Assembly (NCBI GenBank): GCA_965238045.1 | Contig: CBDEGU010000005.1 | Span: 1-64,000, forward strand | DNA: 64,000 nt | Reading direction: 5' to 3' | Origin: CBDEGU01 sp965238045 | Lineage (GTDB): Bacteria > Acidobacteriota > Terriglobia > Bryobacterales > UBA6623 | Shown: in pieces, positions 16,641-26,910 of the stretch | Numbering within the stretch: position 1 is the stretch's first letter | Layout: each line of letters opens with the position of its first letter | The notes under the pieces: model-generated | What the model was told of the DNA's origin: nothing | Seen by the model: only the letters and a program-made list of their open reading frames with translations | Database searches by the model: none | Made by a program: the position numbers and the translations under genes

Positions 16641-18188
16641 ATGTCCTGGACGCGCATTTTCGCCCTCCGGTTGGGTTTCATTCTTTGCTTAAGCGCTTTC
16701 TGGGTCGTGATGCACGATCAAGGCACCACCGCGGCTGTGCCTGCTGTGGACCCCGATCCCGACGAGCGATTCGTGATGGAAACGGATCAGCCCGTGGGAA
16801 CCCTCTCCTTTGAAGTGATCGAGGGGCGCTCGGGCGTCCACCTGCCCTCGCGTCTGTACTTCGCTTACGCCGACGGCCGCAACGATCTCCCGACCGTTGG
16901 CCGGTTCAAGAACTTTCTCGTCACCGCATCGGGTCGCGAGGTCAAGACGCTTCCCGTGGGTGAATATGACGTCTATGTGTCGCGCGGTCTTGAGTACACT
17001 CTCGATCACCACAGAATCGGGATTGAAGAAGGCAAGACGACTTATCTTGCAAGCACGCTGGAACGGGCGATTGACACGCGCGGCTTCATCTCTTCGGACT
17101 TTCACCTGCACTTAACGTTTGCCATGCGAGACGGCGCTATCGTTTGCGCCGCCGAGGGGATCGACCTGCTGACCGCTACCGACCACAACATCCTCAAGGA
17201 TTATGCACCTTACATCAAAGAGCTACGCCTCGAGCGCTTCATGAAGTCTGTTGTCGGGGCCGAGATTGACACCAGTTTTGGTCACTTCAACAGTTTTCCG
17301 CTCGAACTCAACCCTTGGGATGACCGCGACTATCGAAAGGCCATCCGCACGCCAGGTGAGTTCCTGCGCTTGCTGCGCCAGGATCCGGGTGATGAGATCG
17401 CACAGATCAATCATCCGCGGCGGCGAATCGAGGTCGAGCCCAACCCGGCCAGTGGATACTTCGACGGGCGATTGAACCGCGAGACCTCGGAGTTCGACTA
17501 CCCCTATTTCGAAACGGGTTTCGACCAGGTCGAGATCTTTAATGCGCTCACTGACAGCACGCTGGAGGGTATCGGCCGCAGCGCTGTGGTCGATCAGAAG
17601 CTTAAGGACTGGTACAGCCTACTGAACCGAGGCATTCTGATCGCTGGTGTAGCCAACACCGACACCCACAGCTACCCGGACGCGCTGCCGGGCTACCCTC
17701 GGAACTACGTGGCATCGCAGACCGACAATCCTTGGGAGATCGACCCTGCCAAGGTTGTCAACGCTCTCAAGAACCGCGCCTCCACCGCATCCTTCGGTCC
17801 CTTTATCGAGTTCAAGGCAAATGGGGCCCAGGTTGGCTCCATTATCACCGACCGTGACGGGACCGTCAGTTTGAGTGTGGAAGTGCAGGCAGCGCCGTGG
17901 ATTCCGGTGGACAACATCGAGATTGTGTCGAATGGCAAGGTCATCGAGACCTTTTCGATCGAAGATGTCGATCCCAAAGAACGTGTTCGCTTTGCCAAAG
18001 AGATCATTGTGCAACCCACCACCGATGCCTGGTACTTAGTCATTGCAACTTCCGAACGTCGTTGGGAGAAACCATTCGAGAACTTCAGCTCTTTCTCGTT
18101 TACCAACCCGATTTTTGTCGACATCGACGGCAATGGCTACTTCGACCCCCCCAACGGCGGCTACCCTCACAAGCCCAGCGATGACTGA
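16641..18188 (+). CDS. CehA/McbA-family metallohydrolase (PHP-like), secreted
   Basis: A 515-residue protein with a Sec signal (IFALRLGFILCLSAFWVVM). The metal-binding core shows SSDFHLHLT, TATDHNILKDY, a GHFNSFPL block, INHPRR and VANTDTHSY, the pattern of PHP-related CehA/McbA hydrolases, which include the carbaryl hydrolase CehA, here followed by a beta-sandwich tail. The ATG at 16641 has AGGAGGAG upstream and starts directly at the signal peptide. An in-frame start at 16560, in the captured kinase stub, would put 27 polar residues ahead of the signal. A second member of the family lies at 59370. Substrate unknown. Confidence 0.8.
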   Translation: MSWTRIFALRLGFILCLSAFWVVMHDQGTTAAVPAVDPDPDERFVMETDQPVGTLSFEVIEGRSGVHLPSRLYFAYADGRNDLPTVGRFKNFLVTASGREVKTLPVGEYDVYVSRGLEYTLDHHRIGIEEGKTTYLASTLERAIDTRGFISSDFHLHLTFAMRDGAIVCAAEGIDLLTATDHNILKDYAPYIKELRLERFMKSVVGAEIDTSFGHFNSFPLELNPWDDRDYRKAIRTPGEFLRLLRQDPGDEIAQINHPRRRIEVEPNPASGYFDGRLNRETSEFDYPYFETGFDQVEIFNALTDSTLEGIGRSAVVDQKLKDWYSLLNRGILIAGVANTDTHSYPDALPGYPRNYVASQTDNPWEIDPAKVVNALKNRASTASFGPFIEFKANGAQVGSIITDRDGTVSLSVEVQAAPWIPVDNIEIVSNGKVIETFSIEDVDPKERVRFAKEIIVQPTTDAWYLVIATSERRWEKPFENFSSFSFTNPIFVDIDGNGYFDPPNGGYPHKPSDD

Positions 18189-18216
18189 GGAGGATGTTCG
18201 ATAGTTCGTAGGAAGT

Positions 18217-18283
18217 AGCGACTCTCCAGTCCGAGCCGTTAGGCTCGGAGTGATGTTTTGTTCTTTCAAAAAGGAGAGTCGCT
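18217..18283 (+). promoter_or_regulatory. Stem-loop that would hide the transposase ribosome site in read-through transcripts
   Basis: AGCGACTCTCC (18217-18227) is the exact complement of GGAGAGTCGCT (18273-18283), which holds the Shine-Dalgarno and ends at the ATG. A second hairpin, CCGAGCC-GTTA-GGCTCGG (18231-18248), sits between them. A transcript entering from outside would fold and block translation, while one started inside would lack the left arm. IS10 and IS50 are known to use such protection. Confidence 0.55.
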
Positions 18284-19576
18284 ATGAAGAAACAATACCA
18301 GATCGACCGCGAACAAGCCGTCCGCCGATTCCACAAGCAAGCAGAAGAAAGCGGGCAGGAACTGCAACTGCACTTGCCGCTCAAGGAAGTCGCCGCCGCG
18401 CTGCAACAAGGTGTCGGAGAGTTGATGCGACAGGCAGGCCTGGAGTTGATGCAGCTCATCATGGACAACGAAGTGCGCCAACTCGCCGGCGAGCGCTACC
18501 AGCGGCGCACACAGGAGCAGCAGCCCTACCGCTGGGGCCACGAGAAGGGCTTCCTCGTTGTTGATGGGCAGAAGGTTCCGATCCAACGTCCGCGGTTGCG
18601 CAGCGAAAAAGGCCGCGAAGAATCCCTCGGCAGCTATGAGCTGTTCCGGCGCTCCGAGCCGCTCGACGCCGCCGTCTGGGATAAACTCATGCTCGGTCTT
18701 TCGACACGGAATTACGCCCAAGCCGTGCGGGAGTTTACCGAGGCCTAGGGCATCGAAAAGTCCGCTGTGAGCGAACACTTTGTACGCACCAGCCGCGAGA
18801 AACTGCGCGGGATTTTGGAGCGTCCCCTCGGCAAACTCAAACTCTGCGCCATCTACCTCGACGGCATCGAGTTCAAGGGCCAGCACCTGGTGCTGGCGCT
18901 GGGAGTCGCTGTGGACGGGTCGAAGACGGTTCTGGGGCTGCGCCAAGGAGCGAGTGAGAACGCGACGGTGGTTGGAGAATTACTGGAGGATTTGGCCGGG
19001 CGCGGCGTCGATTTTTCCGTGCCGATGCTGTATGTGCTCGACGGCGCCAAGGCGCTCACGAAGGCGGTCCGCAAACACGCGGGCAAGATGGCGCTGATCC
19101 AACGCTGCCAAATGCACAAGCGCCGCAATGTGACCGCTCACCTGCCGGAAGAATACCGCGCATCGGTGGACCGCAAAATGGCCAACGCTTATGCCATGTC
19201 GAGCTACCGAGATGCCAAGACGGCGTTGGAGAAGCTGCATCGCGAGTTGATGGAGTTGAACCCATCGGCGGCTCGTTCGCTCGAAGAAGGGAGGGAGCAA
19301 ACGCTGACGGTGCATCGGCTCGGACTCGACGATCTGCTGCGTTCTACGCTGGCGACGACGAATCCGATCGAGTCGGCGTTCTCGGTGGTGGGTCGCGTCT
19401 GTGGCCGGGTGAGGCGCTGGCGGGGAGGCGATCAACGCGAGCGCTGGGTGGGGGCCGGTTTGTGGCTGGCGGAGAAAAGCTTCCGGCGGATCAAGGGCTA
19501 CAAACATCTGCCCCAACTGCTCGACCAGCTCGCCAGGCTCTCGACGCCGCCACCGGCTCAGGCCCAAGCGGCGTAA
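18284..19576 (+). pseudogene. IS256-family (mutator-type) transposase with an in-frame TAG
   Basis: The full frame encodes 430 residues, interrupted by TAG at 18746-18748 between REFTEA and GIEKSAVSEH. The intact relative at 26911 has a sense codon at the matching place (GAMAGTAGVSKSAVS). The DDE residues survive: AIYLDGIEF, YVLDGAKAL and NPIESAFS. A GTG at 18767 could restart translation of the C-terminal 269 residues. As it stands the enzyme should be inactive without suppression. Confidence 0.85.
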
Positions 19577-19853
19577 ACTACAGGTTCCGGGGAGCCGCTT
19601 GTTTCAACGGAATTCCGGACATCCTCGGCCCTTTTCCGGGTCGTAGTGAGAGCTGAACCCCGCCCCGTCCAATGAGTTAGAATGGACTGAGCCGGATAGA
19701 AGAAGATGGAGTGACCTGTCCATAATCCGGTCAGAGACTGTTTTTTGGAGGTCTACTTGAGCAAGAATAGTGCAGCCCCGGCGCCAGCGCTGCAAACTCG
19801 CACAGAAGCGAGGTACAGTTAAGGCGACTCCGAACTTGAGAGGACCACCCGCC

Positions 19854-21887
19854 ATGAAACCATCGAGCCATTTCGGCTGCATTCTCCGCCGCAGCCTGCG
19901 AGCAATCTCGTCAATCTGCCTGCTCGCCGGCCTTGTTCCACTCCATGCCCAGAAGGTTCAACACCCTCTCGATCCGCTGAACTTCCAGGAGTATTGGACC
20001 GTGCTCGAAGTCCTCGATGAGTCGGGCCACGTCGATGAAGACACACGCTTCTCGATGATCAACCTCATCCCACCGTCCAAAGACTTGGTCTGGAGTTGGA
20101 AAAAGGGAGATGAATTTCCGCGCGAGGCTTACGCACTCGTGCGGCAAAAAGAGAAAACCTTTGAAGCCACAGTGAACATCCGGGCAGGCGAGCTGTCGTC
20201 ATGGACCGAGCGCACCGACGTGCAGCCGAATTGGCTGGACGAAGAACGCAAGGCTCTCAAGAAGGAAATCAAGAAACACCCCGATTTCATCGAAGCGATG
20301 AAGAAGCGCGGCATTACCAACTTGGCTTTCATCGAATGCGAGGTCTTGCCTCCTGGTTACTACGGGACGGAGGAACAAAAAGGCCGGCGCGTCGGACACG
20401 CAACTTGCCATGATGCGCGGCGCCGGCGCAACAGCTGGACGCGCCAAATCGAAGGACTCACCGTAATCGTCGACATGCACGAGAAGAAGATCCTCCGTGT
20501 CGTGGATGAAGGTGCAGTGCCGATCCCGGACACCAATGCTGACTATGATCCGGCGTCGATAGGCGAGCCGCGTGAGGTGCCGGGACCGATTCGGATCGAT
20601 CAGCCGAACGGCCCCGGCTTCGAGCTCGACGGCAACATGGTCGAGTGGCAAAAGTGGCGATTTCATGTTCGCCATGACCAACGCGTCGGCGTCATCGTTT
20701 CAACCGTTAGCTACGACGACGGCCGTCGCCGCCGCCCGATTCTTTACGAAGGTTACCTCTCTGAGATATTCGTGCCCTATATGGACCCGGCATTCAACTG
20801 GTACCACCGCAACTTCATGGACATGGGCGAGTTCAGCCACGGAGGCATCGCCCGGCCGATGCTGCCCGGATCGGATTGCCCCGACCACGCGGTCTTCTTC
20901 GATGGCTTGGTTGCCCAGGACAATGGACAGCCGAAGACGAACAAGAACATCCTTTGCCTCTTCGAGATCGAGCCAGGCGATATGGCTTGGCGGCACGCGC
21001 AGCCGAACGAACCGGAAAGCCGCGTCGAACGGAATCTCGTTGTCCGGGCCGCGGCCGTGGTTGGGAACTACGACTACATTTTCGACTGGGTGTTCCAGCA
21101 GAACGGCACGATTCGCGTGCGGATCGGGGCGTCCGGCGAAGCGGAGACAAAGATCGTTCGCGAGGCGACGTCGGATAGCGCGCAAGAAATGCACTCGACA
21201 GATGGCAACGGAAATGGCTCTCACGACGGGGAGGTTCCGCCGCCCGACGCCTATGGCCGCTTCGTCGACAAACACATCGTCGCTGTCAACCACGACCACT
21301 ACTTCAACTTCCGGATCGATCTCGACGTGGACGGCCCTGTCAACCGCTTTGTCGCTGACCGGCTCGTTACGAAGACGCTGCCTGAGGATCATCCGCGGCG
21401 GAGCGTCTGGGTCCGCGAAGCCAAACATCTTGGCGCCCAAAGCGAAGGGATGCTCGACATTGATCTCAAGAAGCCGGCTCTTTGGCGCGTTCTAAGCACG
21501 ACGGAAAAGAACCATGTGGGCTACCCCACGAGCTATCATCTCCGTCCGGGGAAGAACGGCACGACGCTGATGACTCCGGACGACTATCCCCGCCGGCGGG
21601 CCGGTTTTATTGACCACCATCTTTGGGTCACACCGTATAGCCCGAAGGAGCGGTATGCGGCCGGTGATCACCCCACTCTCAGCGAGCCTGGTCAGGGGCT
21701 CCCGGCGTGGACCACGCAAGAACGCAATCTTGACGAAACGGACTTGGTCCTGTGGTACACGATCGGCTTCCAGCACTTGGTGCGTGCCGAAGACTGGCCG
21801 GTGATGCCTACTCTGTGGCACAGCTTCGAGCTGCGGCCGTTCGACTTCTTCGACCGGAACCCGGCGCTCGACCTGCCGCGGCGCTAG
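19854..21887 (+). CDS. Copper amine oxidase (topaquinone enzyme), secreted
   Basis: Oxidises primary amines to aldehyde, ammonia and hydrogen peroxide. 677 residues from the ATG at 19854, with GAGAGGA upstream and a Sec signal (ISSICLLAGLVPLHA). The cofactor site is GNYDYIFDW: Y406 becomes topaquinone. The catalytic base is D323 (NFMDMGEFS). Copper ligands are H480 and H482 (NHDHYFN) and H589 (HHLWVT). These match the family in order and spacing. The upstream extension of the frame to 19770 has no signal features and was rejected. Apparently exported, so it would act on external amines. Confidence 0.92.
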   Translation: MKPSSHFGCILRRSLRAISSICLLAGLVPLHAQKVQHPLDPLNFQEYWTVLEVLDESGHVDEDTRFSMINLIPPSKDLVWSWKKGDEFPREAYALVRQKEKTFEATVNIRAGELSSWTERTDVQPNWLDEERKALKKEIKKHPDFIEAMKKRGITNLAFIECEVLPPGYYGTEEQKGRRVGHATCHDARRRRNSWTRQIEGLTVIVDMHEKKILRVVDEGAVPIPDTNADYDPASIGEPREVPGPIRIDQPNGPGFELDGNMVEWQKWRFHVRHDQRVGVIVSTVSYDDGRRRRPILYEGYLSEIFVPYMDPAFNWYHRNFMDMGEFSHGGIARPMLPGSDCPDHAVFFDGLVAQDNGQPKTNKNILCLFEIEPGDMAWRHAQPNEPESRVERNLVVRAAAVVGNYDYIFDWVFQQNGTIRVRIGASGEAETKIVREATSDSAQEMHSTDGNGNGSHDGEVPPPDAYGRFVDKHIVAVNHDHYFNFRIDLDVDGPVNRFVADRLVTKTLPEDHPRRSVWVREAKHLGAQSEGMLDIDLKKPALWRVLSTTEKNHVGYPTSYHLRPGKNGTTLMTPDDYPRRRAGFIDHHLWVTPYSPKERYAAGDHPTLSEPGQGLPAWTTQERNLDETDLVLWYTIGFQHLVRAEDWPVMPTLWHSFELRPFDFFDRNPALDLPRR

Positions 21888-22209
21888 CCTGAGGACGCTA
21901 GCCTCGGATCGAAACTGCTTAGCGGCCTTCCGTCGCTAAACACAAACGCTTCCGCATTCCCACGGGGATTGTGCGCGCCATACGGGTGCCGCCTTCATTT
22001 CGATCTGGTGGGTTGCCATGGGCGGCAAGGTGGCCCTTCACGAGCGGTACAGCGGCACAGGACTTACACCCCGAATCAATGATGACTTCATACGACTACG
22101 CCTGTCCCTCCCAAAAACTCCGACACTTTTGCAATCATTGATGTTAACGTTCTGCGCTGGAACTCCCAACGATGCGCAACATCCTGTTCGCAATCCTCGC
22201 CACCCTGCG

Positions 22210-22401
22210 CTCGGCCTTCCAAAGCCGACGCTCTTTGGGCATGAAAGCTTCAACGGCGACCCGGCGCACCCCTACGACGTTTCGGCTGACGGCGAGCGTA
22301 TCTTGGTCGTCGAGACTCTCGGCGAGGAACCCGATAGCGTGCCGGCAGTCCACATCATTCTGAACTCTTACGAAGAGTTCCGCGACCGCGAGCAGGACTA
22401 A
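22210..22401 (+). pseudogene. Decayed 3' end of a second kinase-TolB fusion gene
   Basis: The frame ends PKPTLFGHESF ... HPYDVSADGERILVVETLG ... AVHIILNSYEEFRDREQD and a stop at 22401. YDVSxDGxRFLxV followed by VVLNWxEEFRDR is the standard end of acidobacterial kinase-TolB proteins. Nothing upstream (21888-22209) belongs to that protein and no other gene is seen there. Together with the stub at 16560 it brackets the hydrolase, IS256 and amine oxidase genes. Confidence 0.6.
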
Positions 22402-22463
22402 GTCCCACGAAACGAACTACATAGCGCCCGTCTGCGGATACCTGTCGCGAAATCGCCTTCGCA

Positions 22464-22634
22464 CTAGCTATCGCCCGCCAGAGGTCCTTTTCCGATGCGT
22501 AGGAAGAGCTGAAAACCTCTCGTCCAGGGAGCCAGCTCGTCGCAGAGCTTCGAGACCGGCTCGTTGTCGACCAGATGGCGCCTCAGAACGGCGACCTTCT
22601 CCTCGGCTGTGTAGTGCTTTCGCTGTTTCCTCAT
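22464..22634 (-). pseudogene. N-terminal fragment of an IS3/IS66-type transposase OrfA
   Basis: The minus strand reads MRKQRKHYTAEEKVAVLRRH, then LVDNEPVSKLCDELA, a typical HTH start of an IS3-like OrfA. It departs from the family after CDELA and stops at 22464 (56 residues). This is a truncated remnant with no partner gene. Confidence 0.6.
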
Positions 22635-23035
22635 GCGTCCACTCCGTTAGCTTACCGGCGGAACGCTTTCTCCACTTCTCCATTTCCAGCTGAGGCGGGA
22701 CAGGTCGAGCACGACCGCGACGTGAAGAAATCCATAGATTTGCGATGCTCAGCGGATTTCTGCTCGAGATCCGGCCGTTTAGAGTATTCTGTAGGCTGTC
22801 ATGGCGGAGCGGACGATTTCTGGTATTCAGCTGGGCGCACCGGGGCCCCTACAGCTTGTTCTTGCGCAAGGGCCTGATCGCTCTTGGCTGGGATGACGCC
22901 GTGGATCTGTCAAGACTCCGGGGCCGCGAGCCCTTCAAGGCTTCGGTGGCGAGGTCCTGCCCCTCAGGAAGGTCTACGTGCCGCCGCCGGTCAAGTGCGA
23001 GGAATAGCGGCAGTATACGCGTAACAAGGTAAAGA
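22635..23035 (+). other. Broken coding traces ahead of the restriction locus
   Basis: No intact gene. One plus-strand frame reads FLVFSWAHRGPYSLFLRKGL then IALGWDDAVDLSRLRG, faintly like the N-terminal module of Mrr-type restriction proteins. A second frame ends GGEVLPLRKVYVPPPVKCEE at a TAG (23005-23007). They may be parts of one frameshifted gene. The resemblance is weak. Confidence 0.25.
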
Positions 23036-24278
23036 ATGGCATTTGAAGGGAAGACTCTCGAGTCAATCGAAGCGGCTGATATCCTGGCCCTACACGAAAA
23101 CGCCGTTGCGGAGGGAAAGACACTCGAATATAAGAGGGATCTTCCGGGCGGGGTTGATGAACAGAAGAGGGAGTTCCTAGCCGATGTTTCGTCTCTGGCG
23201 AACGCGGCAGGTGGACACCTAGTGTTCGGGATTGAAGAGTCGGAGGGAGTGCCCGCCTCGGTTCCAGGTATCGAGGGCATTGACCCTGATGCGGAGACGC
23301 TGCGGTTGGAGAATATCATCCGAGACGGCATATCTCCGCGAATACTGGGAGTTGGCATCAGGATGGTCCCTGTTTCCAACGGAAAACTCGTGCCTTTGAT
23401 CAGGGTGCCACGAAGCTGGTCGGGGCCTCACATGGTCACCTTCAAGAACCTCTCGCGTTTCTTCTCACGCAACTCCGCGGGGAAGTACCAACTGGAAGTT
23501 TCGGAGATCAGGTCGGCGTTCGTGTCTTCCGAGTCAGCCTCACAGAGCCTACGGAACTTCCGGCTTCAGCGAGTTAGCGACCTCGTCTCCGGTCAATCAC
23601 CGGTCGCCCTTCCGGAGAGCGGAATCATAGTCTTGCACTCGATCCCTATGGCTGCGGCTGGAGACCTCAGCAACCCGAGGTTCGACCTCTCGAACCTGAC
23701 GACCACCGAGGTGTGCGCCTTGAGCACCATCAGCGGGCCGGTCGTGAACTACTGGCCTAATTTCGACGGTATCGTCGGCGTTGGATCGCATGACCCCACA
23801 GAAGACTATGTTCAGGTTTTCCGAAGCGGAGCTCTTGAGGTTGCGGACGCCTTCGTCCTGAGGGAGAGACCGAGGTTTGCAGCATTCCAACCAGCCGGCC
23901 AGCAACCTCAACCTTTGCAGTACACGAAATTGATCCCTCACACTGCTTTCGAAGACGGCGTCATCAAAGCACTACAGACGACACTTCTGTTCCAGAGGCA
24001 CATCGGCGTCGAGCCGCCTCTACTGGTGAGCCTTAGCCTTGCGAAGGTCGCCGGCTACCGCATCTACCTCGACGATGCCTTCGACCCTGACACTGGTCAC
24101 CCGATAGATCGCGACGTTCTGCTATCTGCTATGTTCGGACATCCTTGTTGAGAATCTGCCGCACAACGACATACCGGCTTTACTCAAACGGACCTTTGAT
24201 GCCATCTGGAACGCCGCGGGGTACCCGAGATCGCTCAATTACGATGCGCAGGGCAACTGGCGACCGAGGCGTTCGTAG
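23036..24278 (+). pseudogene. AlbA_2 (Schlafen-type) DNA-binding protein, frameshifted near its end
   Basis: First gene of the restriction locus. The N-terminal 150 residues contain the AlbA_2 signature: EGKTLEYKRDLP, FLADVSSLANAAGGHLVFGI and the FFSRNSAGKYQLEVSEIR end. The frame from 23036 closes at 24151 after MFGHPC. One extra G at GTTCGGACATC (24137-24138) explains this: the next frame continues DILVENLPHNDIPALLKRTF ... NYDAQGNWRPRRS to a TAG at 24276-24278, 8 bases before hsdM. That continuation looks fully coding, so the natural protein is about 414 residues. Such proteins occur in several defence loci; its role here is unknown. Confidence 0.7.
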
Positions 24279-24286
24279 GAGCAAAC

Positions 24287-25813
24287 GTGGCGAGTAACCA
24301 AACAGTGGCCCAATTGGAACCTTCTTCGAAGCTCACCCTCGCCCAACTCGAGAGCCATCTCTGGGGCGCGGCCGACATCCTTCGCGGGAAGATCGACTCG
24401 TCCGACTATAAGTAGTACATCTTCGGGCTGCTGTTCTTCAAACGGCTGAGCGATGTTTGGGAAGAGGAGTATGAGCAGCGGCTGGCCGAGTATCGCGACT
24501 CGGAACTCGCCGCCGATCCCGACGAGCACCGCTTCCACATTCCGCCCGGGGCGTTCTGGAAGGATGTCCGGCGGCAGTCGACCGACATTGGCGAGCACCT
24601 CAACGTCGCCTTCCACAAGCTGGAGGACGCCAACCCGCGGCTCAAGGGCGTCTTCCAAGACGTTGATTTCAACAACAAGGAGCGCTTCCCCGACGCCACG
24701 CTCGAACTACTCCTGCAGCATTTCGAGAAATACCGCCTGCGCAAGGCCGACGTCGCGGCCGACATGCTCGGCGACGCCTACCAGTACCTCATCGAGAAGT
24801 TCGCCGACGACGCCGGCAAGAAGGGCGGCGAGTTCTACACACCCCCCGAGGTCGTCCGGCTGATGGTCGAGTGCGTTCAGCCCGCCGAGAGCATGTCGAT
24901 ATGCGACCCGACGTGCGGCTCGGGCGGCTTCCTGCTGCGGGCGGTCGAATATCTCAAGGAAAAGGGGAAGAACTGGAAGTCGCTCAGCCTCTACGGCCAG
25001 GAGATGAACCTCAACACCTGGGCCATCTGCGAGATGAACCTGTTCCTGCACGACGTGGACGACGCCGTCATCCTGCGCGGGGACACGCTGCGCAACCCGC
25101 GCCACCTTGTCTCCGAGGGTGCGAAGACGCTGCGGACCTTCGACCGCGTGCTCGCCAATCCGCCGTTCTCGCTCAAGAGCTGGGGACGCGAGTTGTGGTT
25201 GAAGGGCGACCCCTTCGGACGCGACACCTACGGCTGCCCGCCCAAGTCCTACGGCGACTTGGCCTTTGTGCAGCACATGGTGGCGAGTTTGAAGCCGGAC
25301 GGGATGCTGGCCGTCGTGCTGCCGCACGGGATTCTGTTCCGAGGCGGGACTGAGGGCAAGATCCGACGGGGGATGTTGAAGGACGATCTGATCGACGCGG
25401 TCATCGGGCTGGCGCCGAATCTGTTCTACGGCACTGGGATTCCGGCGTGTGTTCTAGTCGTACGGAAGTCGAAACCAGAGGAGCGGCGCGGCAAGGTGCT
25501 CATCGTCAATGGCGAGAACGAGTTCTTGGATGGCAAGAACCAGAACTCGCTGACGGACGAGAATGTCCGACACCTATCTGGTGCGTTTCTCGCTTATCAG
25601 GATGAGGAACGGTTTGCGCGGGTCGTAGGGCTGGAGGAGATCGAGAAGAACGACTGGAACCTCAATATTGCTCGATATGTGCAGACGGCGGAAGAGGAAG
25701 AGCCGATCGACGTGGCGGAGGAGGTGCGGAAGCTGAAGGAGCTGCAAGTCAAACGAGATGAGGCCGAGGCGAAGATGGTGGGGTTTATTCGGGAACTGGG
25801 GTACGATGCCTGA
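24287..25813 (+). pseudogene. hsdM: Type I modification methyltransferase HsdM with an in-frame TAG at codon 43
   Basis: N6-adenine methyltransferase subunit of the HsdMS complex. A GTG at 24287 with AGGAG 5 bases upstream begins VASNQTVAQLEPS ... DSSDYK, then TAG at 24413-24415, then YIFGLLFFKRLSDVWEEEY in the same frame. CAG (Gln), usual at this place (DYKQYIFGL), became TAG by one transition. Downstream all is intact: DPTCGSGGF (AdoMet site) and ANPPFS (catalytic NPPF), 508 codons in total. An internal ATG at 24764 would lose the N-terminal helical domain. The end overlaps hsdS by 8 bases. Confidence 0.85.
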
Positions 25814-26845
25814 CGGTCTCCCCACTGGTTGGCATTGGACGGCTTTGGAAGAGATCGCCGCTGATTTGCCCAATCCGATTGTTGACGGCCCATTTGGTTC
25901 CAACCTGAAAGTGAGCGACTACGTCCCCGAAGGCGTGCCCGTTCTCCAAGGGAAGAACATCACCGGTGACCGATTCGTATGGTCCGATGTCCGGTACATC
26001 TCCGATGAGAAGGCCCAAGAGCTGAAACGCAGCGCGGTACGAGCCGGCGACATTTTGCTCGTCAAGATAGGCACGATCGGCTACTCCGCCATCGTCGACG
26101 ATCTCAATGGCCACGATTTCGCAATCATTCCTGCGAACCTCCTCAAGCTATCGGTCTCAGAGCAGAAGGTCTGCGTCCAGTTTGTCCACCACTATCTGAC
26201 CAGTCCTGAAGGCAAGCGCCGCCTGATAGAAACGGCATCATCGACCGCTCAACCAGCTTTGACTCTAAGAGCCATAAGGCGCTACGAAGTACCTGTCCCT
26301 CCCCTCCCTGAGCAGAAGAAGATTGCGGAGATTCTGGGGAGCGTGGACGAGGCGATTCAGGCGACCCAGGCCGTGATCGACCAGACCCGCAAGGTCAAGC
26401 AGGGCCTGCTCCAGCAACTCCTCACCCGCGGCATCGGCCACACCCGCTTCAAACAAACCGAAATCGGCGAGATCCCCGAGGCGTGGGACGTTGTGCTGCT
26501 GGGCGAGGTGTGCACAAGGATCACTGACGGGTCTCACCAGCCCGTGAAGACCTCCGATGACGGTGAGATCCCTTTTCTGTACGTTTCCTGCATACGTAAC
26601 GGCGAGATTCTCTGGAAGAATTGTGCACGAGTTTCAAGGGCTATCTATCGGGAGATTTCTAAAGGCCGCGAACCCCGTCTTGGGGCAGTCTTGTACACAG
26701 CAGTGGGGTCGTTCGGGCACGCAGCCGTTGTTCAAGAGCCCAAGGAGTTTACTTTCCAGAGGCACATTGCTTACCTGCTCCCCTCTGTCCGAATCGAATC
26801 CCGATATATCGAGATTGTCCCGAATCTAGTTGAAGGTGGAAGGGC

Positions 26846-26910
26846 GGCGGTTCTCAAGCCCGGTTCTCTGAGAGAATCGAGCAAACCTTTCACCACAAAG
26901 GAGAACCGCC
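26846..26910 (+). promoter_or_regulatory. Stem-loop covering the transposase start of IS256 element 2
   Basis: GGCGGTTCTC (26846-26855) pairs exactly with GAGAACCGCC (26901-26910), which includes the GGAG ribosome site and ends at the GTG start. A TTCTC-TGA-GAGAA hairpin lies between. The sequences differ from element 1 but the layout is the same, including GGAG plus 7 bases to the start. Confidence 0.55.

Larger units (their letters stand above)
18190..19626 (+). mobile_element. IS256-family element 1 (defective)
   Basis: The transposase gene is bounded by imperfect inverted ends of about 35 bp: the left starts GAGGATGTTCG at 18190 and the right, read in reverse, starts GAGGATGTCCG from 19626; about 25 of 35 positions agree. 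No target duplication could be found, so one side may have rearranged. The left end begins 2 bases after the stop of the hydrolase gene. The transposase has an internal TAG. The 227 bases to the amine oxidase gene contain no ORF. Confidence 0.75.

Noticed and set aside
19627..19853. Possible IS3-type end (TGAACCCCGCCCCGTCCA) after IS256 copy 1
   Set aside because: No second end or transposase trace was found, so it is not listed as an element.
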